NCBI GenBank assembly: GCA_963575745.1
Contig: CAUYUJ010008524.1
Span: forward strand, 467,670-501,190
Direction: 5' to 3'
Source: Prorocentrum cordatum
Lineage: Eukaryota > Sar > Dinophyceae > Prorocentrales > Prorocentraceae
Length of the DNA stretch: 33,521 bases
The translations under genes were made by a program, and so were the position numbers. Shown here in pieces: positions 27,760 to 33,521 of this stretch. Position 1 is the first letter of the stretch; the number at the start of each line of letters is the position of its first letter. The notes under the pieces were generated by a model. That model was given only the letters and a program-made list of their open reading frames with translations. It searched no databases and had not been told where the DNA came from.

Positions 27760-29740
27760 TTGGGGAATGCGGTGCATGTGCGAGTGGGCGCGCGAGAACC
27801 CTCGCGAGTCGGGTCGGAACGGGACGGGCAGACCCTAACGGGCGTGTCGGGCTGGGTCGGGTCGGACCCTAACCGGCGGGTCGGGGCGGGCGGGCGGGGC
27901 AATGAAGCATGATGCATTCTCGAATGGGCGCGCGAGAAATCTGACGGGTCGGGTCGGGACGGGTCGGGTCAGGTCGGGCAGGCCCTAGACGGGCTGGTCG
28001 GGCCGGGTCGGGTGGGCCCTAACTGGCGGGTCGGGCCGGGTCGCGTCGGGCCCCAGCGGGTGGGTCGGGTCGGACGGGCGGAACATGAAAGTATGATGCA
28101 TGCGCGAATGGGCGCGCGAGAACTCGAACGGGTCGGGTTGGGGCGGGGCGGGTCGGGCGGAACCCAACGGGCGGGCCGGGTCGCGTCGGGCCGAGCCCTA
28201 ACGGCCGGGTCGGGGCAGGTCGGCGGGACATTAAAGCATGGCGCATGTGCGAGTGGACGCGCGAGAATTCTAACGGGTCAGGTCGGGGCGGGGCGGGCCG
28301 GGCGGACCTTGACGGGCGGGTCGGGCCGGGCCGGGTCGTGCCCTAACGGGCTGGTCGGGTCGGGCGGGCGAGGCGTCAAAGTATGATGCGTGTGCGCGTG
28401 GACACGAGAGAACCCTAGCGGGTAGGGTCGGCGGGTCGGGTCGGGTCGGGCGGGCCCTAACGAGCGGATTGGGTCGGGTCGGGCCAAACCTAACGAGCGG
28501 GTCGGGGCAGGTCGGTGAGACACTGAAAAATAATGCATGTGCGACTGGACACGCGAGAACCCTCGCTGGCCGGGTCGGGGCGGGACGGGCCGGGCGAACC
28601 CTAACGTCGGGTCGCGCGGGGTCGGGCCCTAACGGGCGGGCCGGGGCGGGCGGGCGGAATATTAAAATGTGATGCATGTGCGAATGGACACGCGAGAACC
28701 GTAACGGGTCGGGTCGCGACGGGACGGGGCTGGTCGGGCGAACCCTAACAGGCGGATCGGGTCGCGCTGGTATGACGCATGCGCGAATGGAAACGCAAGA
28801 ACCCTTACGGGTCGGGTTGGGTCGGGTCGGACCGCAGTGGGCTGGTCGGGTCTGGCGGGCAGGGCGTTGAAGTATGATGCCTGTGCGAGTGGACACGCGA
28901 GAACCCTCGGGGGTCGGGTCGGCTGGAAAGGTCGGGCATGGCGGACCGGGCGGGTGGGGTCGGGTCAGGCCGGGCCCCAACGGCCGGGTCGGGGTGGGTC
29001 GGCGGGGCGTTAAGATATGATGCATGTGAGAAAAAACACGCGAGAACCCTCGCGGGTCGGGTCGGGACGGGCGGACCCTAACGGGCGGGTCGGGTCGCGT
29101 CGGGTTGGGCCCTGACGGGCGGGTCGGGTCGGGCGAGCGGGGCAATGAAGCATGATGCATTCGCGAATGGACACGCGAGAACTCTTTCGGGTCGGGTCGG
29201 AACGGGGCGGGTCGGGCGGGCCCTCACGGGCGGGTCGGGTCGGGTCGGGCGGGCCCTAGCGGGGGGGTCGGGTCGGGTCTGGAAGACCCCACAGGGTGGG
29301 TCGGGTCGGGCGGGCGGCTTCTAGAGGGAAGGCCAAGGGGTAGGCCTAGGGTAGCTCTAGGGGGTGGGCCTTGACAGGCCTTAGGGGAAGGCCTAGGCGT
29401 AGCCTAGGGTAGGCCTAGGGAAGGCCTAGGGGTAGGCCTAAGGGGTAAGCCTGGGAGTGGGCCTTGGATAGGTCTAGGGGGCAGGCCGAGCGGGACATCG
29501 ACGAATGATACATTCGCGAATGGACACGCTAGAACTCGAACGGGTCGGGTCGGAACGGGGCGGGCCGGGTCGGGCAGACCCTAACGGGCGGGTCGAGCCG
29601 GGCCGGGTCGGGCCCTAACGGGCGGGTCGGGTCGGGCGGGCGGGACATCAAAATACGATGCATCAGCGAAGCGACACGCGATAATCCTCGCGGATCAGGT
29701 CGGGGCGGGACGGGTCGGGCGGACCCTAACGGGCCGTAGT
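27760..29740. repeat. G-rich satellite of about 100-150 bp units
   Basis: About 13 units, each with a landmark close to ATGATGCATGTGCGAATGGA, then CGCGAGAACCCTAACGGG and a run of GGGTCGGGTCGGG of variable length. Landmarks lie near 27775, 27909, 28092, 28236, 28381, 28530, 28669, 28771, 28873, 29014, 29149, 29504 and 29656. The plus strand is rich in GGG runs a few bases apart. Pro/Arg-rich minus-strand frames here come from the repeat. Confidence 0.9.
29320..29490. repeat. GGCCTAGGGGTA repeat inside the satellite
   Basis: Repeated GGCCTAGGG/AAGGCCTAGG words interrupt the G-rich satellite between two of its units. Confidence 0.8.
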
Positions 29741-29889
29741 ACAGCTGTAGTTGCCGGCCGAATTCAGACGCCTCGATACCGCAGGCGAATGTGCCTGGTG
29801 TCTTCCTGTTTGGAAAAATGTTCCCCAGCTCCGTAGCCAGCCTACAGCTCGAAAGAAGTAGAGACACGAACATCACCTCTGACGGATAG

Positions 29890-30345
29890 TTTTTTGGTTC
29901 CACCGAAGGTCCCAGTGGGTGTGCCCGCATGCGTCCCGCACACCATTTTCGGCACACCCTTCGCACGCTTCGTGGCCCCATAGGGAGGTCCACCGAGGGT
30001 CCCAGTGGGTGTTCCCGCGCACCCATTTCGGTACACCCTCGCACGCTTCGTGGCCCCATAAGGAGCTCCACCGAAGGTCCCAGTGGGTGTGCCCGCTTGC
30101 GTCCCGCACGCCCATTTCGGCACCCCCCTCACGCGTTTCGTGGCCCCATACGGAGCTCCGCGGAAAGTCTCAGCGGGCGTGCCCGCATGCGTCCCGCACA
30201 CGCATGTCGGCACACCCCTCGCACGTTTCGTGGCCCCATAAGGGGCTCCACCGCAGGTCCCAGTGGGTGTGCCCGCATGCGCCCCGCACGCCCATTTCGG
30301 CACACCCCTCACACGTTTTTTGGCCCCGAGTTTATCCGCGAGGCC
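29890..30345. repeat. Five tandem copies of a 90-bp repeat
   Basis: Each copy carries CCATTTCGGCACACCCCTC, a TTCGTGGCCCCATA word and CCCAGTGGGTGTGCCCGC. The TTCGG landmark ends at 29952, 30031, 30120, 30210 and 30300, so the period is 90 except for one shortened copy of about 79. On the minus strand it reads as a 30-residue repeat with GAPYGATKRARGVPKWACGT, but the 79-base copy and flanks give no clear gene. A detached partial copy lies at 30789-30838. Confidence 0.85.
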
Positions 30346-30788
30346 TGACCTGAGGAGCGGACCGCCACAGCCGCGCCTTCTCTCGGCTGTCCAACTGTTT
30401 GGCCTCGCGCCGCGGACGCCCTGCCCGCGTCGCTGAGACCCTCTCGGGGCGATCAGCGCGCGTCGCGCGAACTCCGCGCTGCGCTCTGTGCAGCGCCTCG
30501 CTCGCCCGTCGTCGCTCCGCCCGGCGGCCAGGGCCACGCGCGCTATCAGTTAGCCAGCAAGCAATCTCTGTTCCACACAGCGTACGAGACGCGCGCGTCA
30601 CTGCACTGTGACCCCATTCGGGGCGTCCCGCGCGCGTCGCGAGTGCTCCGCCTTGCGCTGCGACCGCAGCCTTGGACTTCGGAGTGCGCGGGAAAAGGAA
30701 AAAGAAAAAGGAGGGGAGGAAGCGGGCGCGCGGGCGCTGCCGTCGGGGTTCCCAAGGAAGCCCCCTGCAGAGGCTACGCCGCACAATT

Positions 30789-30838
30789 CGGCACACCTTC
30801 ATGCGGTTCGTGGCCCCGTAGGGAGCGCCACCGAAGAG
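30789..30838. repeat. Detached partial copy of the 90-bp repeat
   Basis: It matches GGCACACC, TTCGTGGCCCC, and GCCACCGAAG of the array at 29890-30345. The 450 bases between them (30346-30788) are GC-rich and unrelated, so they may be an insertion or the result of a rearrangement. Degraded hairpin words (ACAACTGCGG, CGCAACTGCA) follow at 30845-30870. Confidence 0.7.
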
Positions 30839-31102
30839 GATATTCACAACTGCGGTACTCGCAACTGCATGTGGTTGGGTCCTTCGCCAGGATAATTATC
30901 AGAAATCATGTTGAATGCGGTTTCGAATTTCTGCGACTCATGTTGGGCCGATATCAGGAGTGGCTTGCGTTTTTTTGATGGCTCCTCAAAAGATTGGGAT
31001 AAGAAAATGCATGGACAAAACTATATGTTTAGATCCGAAGACTGAAAATGTCAATTTAGATCTTAGAGGTCTAAACAGATCGGAGAAGTCTATTTAGATA
31101 GC

Positions 31103-31570
31103 CTATCTAAATCGAGCGGAACAGATTCTCGCGGTCCTCAGCCGGCTGCCGTGCCTCGGAAGAGCTCGTCCGAATCTTCGCCCTCGCTCTCGGCGGCCGC
31201 CGGCGCGATCGGCCGAGATGGAGCGCCGGCATCTTTGGCGAACCGTGATCTCCGGCGAACCATGTCGCGCCCCTTCGGGTCCTGCACGTCGTCGAAGTCT
31301 GTCGGGAACAACGGCGACCTGCCCGGCGCCTGGCCGCGGCCCCCGACTTTGTCGAGCATGGCAACGTCGCGCTTCTTCGCGCGCAGGATGAAATGATTGC
31401 TTATTGCCGACATCCTTGGCGCCCATGCTCTCGGGCGGGGGCCGCCGCTCTCCGTCTCGAACCAGAAGGTTCGCTCCGCCGCCGTCGCCGGCGCCGTCGC
31501 GGCTGCCCTCCGCCCCCGCGCTCGTCGCGGGGGCTTCGCAGTCCACGTCGGCGGCGCGGTGTCTTTCATT
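31103..31570 (-). CDS. Possible exon of an unknown gene
   Basis: The minus strand reads AISNHFILRAKKRDVAMLDK, then a Gly/Arg stretch, then SPLFPTDFDDVQDPKGRDMV and an acidic Ser/Glu end (AAAESEGEDSDELFRG) before a stop at 31138. Mixed composition and a Glu/Asp-rich end suggest true coding sequence in GC-rich DNA. The family is not recognised. It may be the 3' part of the gene represented by the next feature, but in another frame. Confidence 0.3.
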   Translation of the reverse strand, partial: NERHRAADVDCEAPATSAGAEGSRDGAGDGGGANLLVRDGERRPPPESMGAKDVGNKQSFHPAREEARRCHARQSRGPRPGAGQVAVVPDRLRRRAGPEGARHGSPEITVRQRCRRSISADRAGGRRERGRRFGRALPRHGSRLRTARICSARFR

Positions 31571-32102
31571 ATGCCGTCTACGACGGCGGCCTCTCGGGCC
31601 GCCGCCGCCTACGGCTGCTCTCCGTTGCCGCTGGGCGCCGCGGCCGTCCCGCAAGCGCTGGCCTCGAAGGTCGCGTAGGTCCCAGCGGCCGCGTTTGCCG
31701 CGTCCTGCGCCGAGAAGATCCCTTCTTCCTCAACGCCAACCAATTCCCCGGGAAGTGGATGACTGCCGCCTCGCCCAGCTCCACGCGGGATCCCCCGGAA
31801 CGTCGCGCGGCCGCGGAAACGCCGCAGGACCCGAGAGACGACCGAGCGGAAGGTGCTCGACTAGGCGCCCGAGGCTTCGGGCGATCACCTGCTCTCGTAG
31901 TCGCGCGCGTTCTTCGGGGCGCCCGTCGCCCCCGTGGCCGATGGAATCGTCGCCCTCTCCGAGCGATAAGAAGTTCGACCCCTTCGCCCGAGCAGGCCGC
32001 TGGCTTCAACGCCCTCCGCAGCACCTCCCGGCCCGCTGCCGCCGCTGCTGCGTGCCCGGCGGGCATGCTGATCGCCTCCTGCCCCGCTTCGTCGCACCGC
32101 GG

Positions 32103-32558
32103 CTAATCCCACTCGAAACCCGCGATCTCCTTCCCTGGGTCGAAGCCCGTCTGCATCCGCGCCGGGCCCATCATGTTGCCATCGCGAGATACCACGAGCG
32201 GCAGCTCTGGCAACTTGCAACCCGCTCCGCCATTCTTCGCGCTACACAGCGCGGCCGTCAGCCCCCCGCCCACGCAGGCGAGGCGTTGTGGCGGGAGCCA
32301 GCTGTGGTCGTCGTGGCGCAGCACCGCCGCCACCTCCATGAAGCGAAGCCACGCCACCCCGCGTCGGTACCTCGCGAGATCTTCGTCCATGACCAGTCGC
32401 TCCAGGACCCCAAGTGGATCGCCGAGGCATGTTCTGCCCTCGTCGTCGGGCCCTTGCACGAGACGAGGAGCATCTTCACGTTCGCAACGACCTGCAGGGC
32501 GTCGGGCCGGGCAGGGGACCCATCGTTCTGGTCCAGTCTCGCCACGCGCTCCGCCCAC
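32103..32558 (-). CDS. Fragment resembling the catalytic domain of a tyrosine recombinase (tentative)
   Basis: The minus strand reads LGDPLGVLERLVMDEDLARY, RRGVAWLRFMEVAAVLRHDD and LTAALCSAKNGGAGCKLPEL, ending at 32103. AWLRFMEVAAVLRHDD fits the box I pattern LR-x-x-E-x-x-x-L-x-x-x-D, and AKNGG...KLPELPLVV fits the lysine-bearing beta hairpin that follows in this family. Box II (H-x-x-R and Tyr) should be downstream; I do not find it in phase. Coding-like sequence just upstream is in another frame, so this looks like a decayed DIRS- or Crypton-type element, or a multi-exon gene. The assignment rests on short motifs only. Confidence 0.3.
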   Translation of the reverse strand: MGGARGETGPERWVPCPARRPAGRCEREDAPRLVQGPDDEGRTCLGDPLGVLERLVMDEDLARYRRGVAWLRFMEVAAVLRHDDHSWLPPQRLACVGGGLTAALCSAKNGGAGCKLPELPLVVSRDGNMMGPARMQTGFDPGKEIAGFEWD

Positions 32559-32579
32559 ACCATGGCGCGCAGGGCGTGG

Positions 32580-33470
32580 TTAGACGCCCTCGGCCCGCAC
32601 GGTTCGGCGGCCCTGGCGCGCGCGTGGCCGATGCAATTCACGATCGTCGCGGGCCACGGGACACCGGCGCGTGCGCAGGAACCGCCTGCGCGTCGTCTCC
32701 ATGGCCCGCACGTGCGACCTCACCGTGTTAATGCGCGCGCGGGCTCGTGATGCCGCGCTTTGCCCGCCCACGGGCCATGCAGGACCGCGCCGTCTCCAGC
32801 GAGGGCGCCTCGATCTCCTCGAGCACCGTGCTCGGGCGAGGCCTCCGCCGAGGCCACTCTTGCGTCTCCAGCCCGCGACGCTATTCCTCCGCTGCTGCGC
32901 GGTCCCGCTGCGCGAAGCGGGCCCCCGCCATCGCACGGGCCGCGGCGGCGGGCCTCGGGCGCTCCTCGGTCCTCAGCTGTTTCTGCACTGGCTCTTCGGG
33001 TTACTTCCCTATCCACGAACTCCCTGAGCGGCCGCCGTGCTGCCTCCACGCCCGCCACTCTCGGTCGACAGTGCCGGGTGCGAAGGAAGAGCGGCGCCTC
33101 GCTCGCCTGGCCGCTGGTCGCTGCTTTGTGGAACTGATCGGGAGGACCAGAATTTGGGGGCCCAACTCGGGGATGTACGGCGGCGGGGTCACCATCCTTC
33201 CGCAAGAAGGGTGCGCTCGGGCAGCCCCCTCGGGATGTGTCCCCGACTTCCCTCCCTTTTCGGAACGGCCTATTCTTCGCGGAGCCGAGGGGAGGGGGGG
33301 CGACGCCGCCAAAAATCGCCTGCGGGCGCTCAGCGGGCCCCAGCGCGAGCCGCACTGTGGGCTCCGGGACGGCGACGCGGGCGCTGCGGCCCCGGCACTG
33401 CACCCCGGCGCGGGCTCTCGACCACGCGCTCGCCCTCGTGGACCTCGTGCTCGCCAAAGCGCGAGGAGCC
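32580..33470. other. GC-rich sequence without a clear gene
   Basis: A minus-strand frame at 33457-32720 has a coding-like patch (REFVDREVTRRASAETAEDR), which could belong upstream of the recombinase-like fragment. No start, splice sites or known domain are visible. Confidence 0.35.
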
Positions 33471-33521
33471 AGGAGGAGGAGGAGGAGGAGGAGGAGGAGG
33501 AGGAGGAGGAGGAGGAGAGGA
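33469..33521. repeat. GGA microsatellite at the window edge
   Basis: A pure (GGA)n run continues out of the window. Confidence 0.95.

Noticed and set aside
27900-29160. Minus-strand Pro/Arg-rich frame of about 296 codons
   Set aside because: It is a translation of the G-rich satellite only.

Overview
The window looks like nuclear DNA of a dinoflagellate. It is very GC-rich, and it has a one-directional row of genes on the minus strand, transposon-derived genes typical of dinoflagellate genomes, and a large load of microsatellites, minisatellites and small inverted-repeat elements. A GC-rich species such as a Prorocentrum would fit, but the species is an inference. I found no bacterial features: no operons with ribosome binding sites, no CRISPR array, no tRNA or rRNA gene.

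Gene-rich part (1 to about 14.5 kb). Every credible coding sequence is on the minus strand, and the open frames are unusually long and intron-poor. In transcription order they are: a broken Gly/Trp-rich gene (14507-13251); a 602-residue protein of unknown family (12585-10777); an 817-codon frame cut by one TGA and one TAG (10076-7650); a protein of about 391 residues of unknown family (6957-5782); a composite element in three frames (5407-1294) that joins an unknown N-terminal region, an OTU-like DGNC motif and a pogo-like DDE transposase; and a partial gene leaving the window (927-1). Several of these carry frameshifts or stops, so the block looks like decaying mobile or multicopy gene families rather than housekeeping genes.

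The most striking signal is a short hairpin word, CCGCNACTGCGG. I count about 39 exact CCGCAACTGCGG copies and about 20 one-base variants in the first 14.4 kb, and none intact in the remaining 19 kb. All copies point the same way relative to the genes. They lie in all three coding phases (read as AAVA, PQLR or RSCG) and also between genes. The pattern of variation fits a 4-bp G/C stem with an AGUN tetraloop in the sense RNA better than a simple DNA palindrome.

Repeat-rich part (about 14.5 to 33.5 kb). Genes are sparse here; a few exon-like stretches on the minus strand (near 19.5, 22, 26 and 31-32.5 kb) stand out. The rest holds GGA/CTC, GAT and GAC/GTC triplet arrays, a 40-bp perfect palindrome at a triplet-repeat inversion point, 12-bp-period minisatellites, 83-bp and 90-bp tandem repeats, a G-rich satellite of about 2 kb, and several MITE-like elements, one with another element nested inside it.
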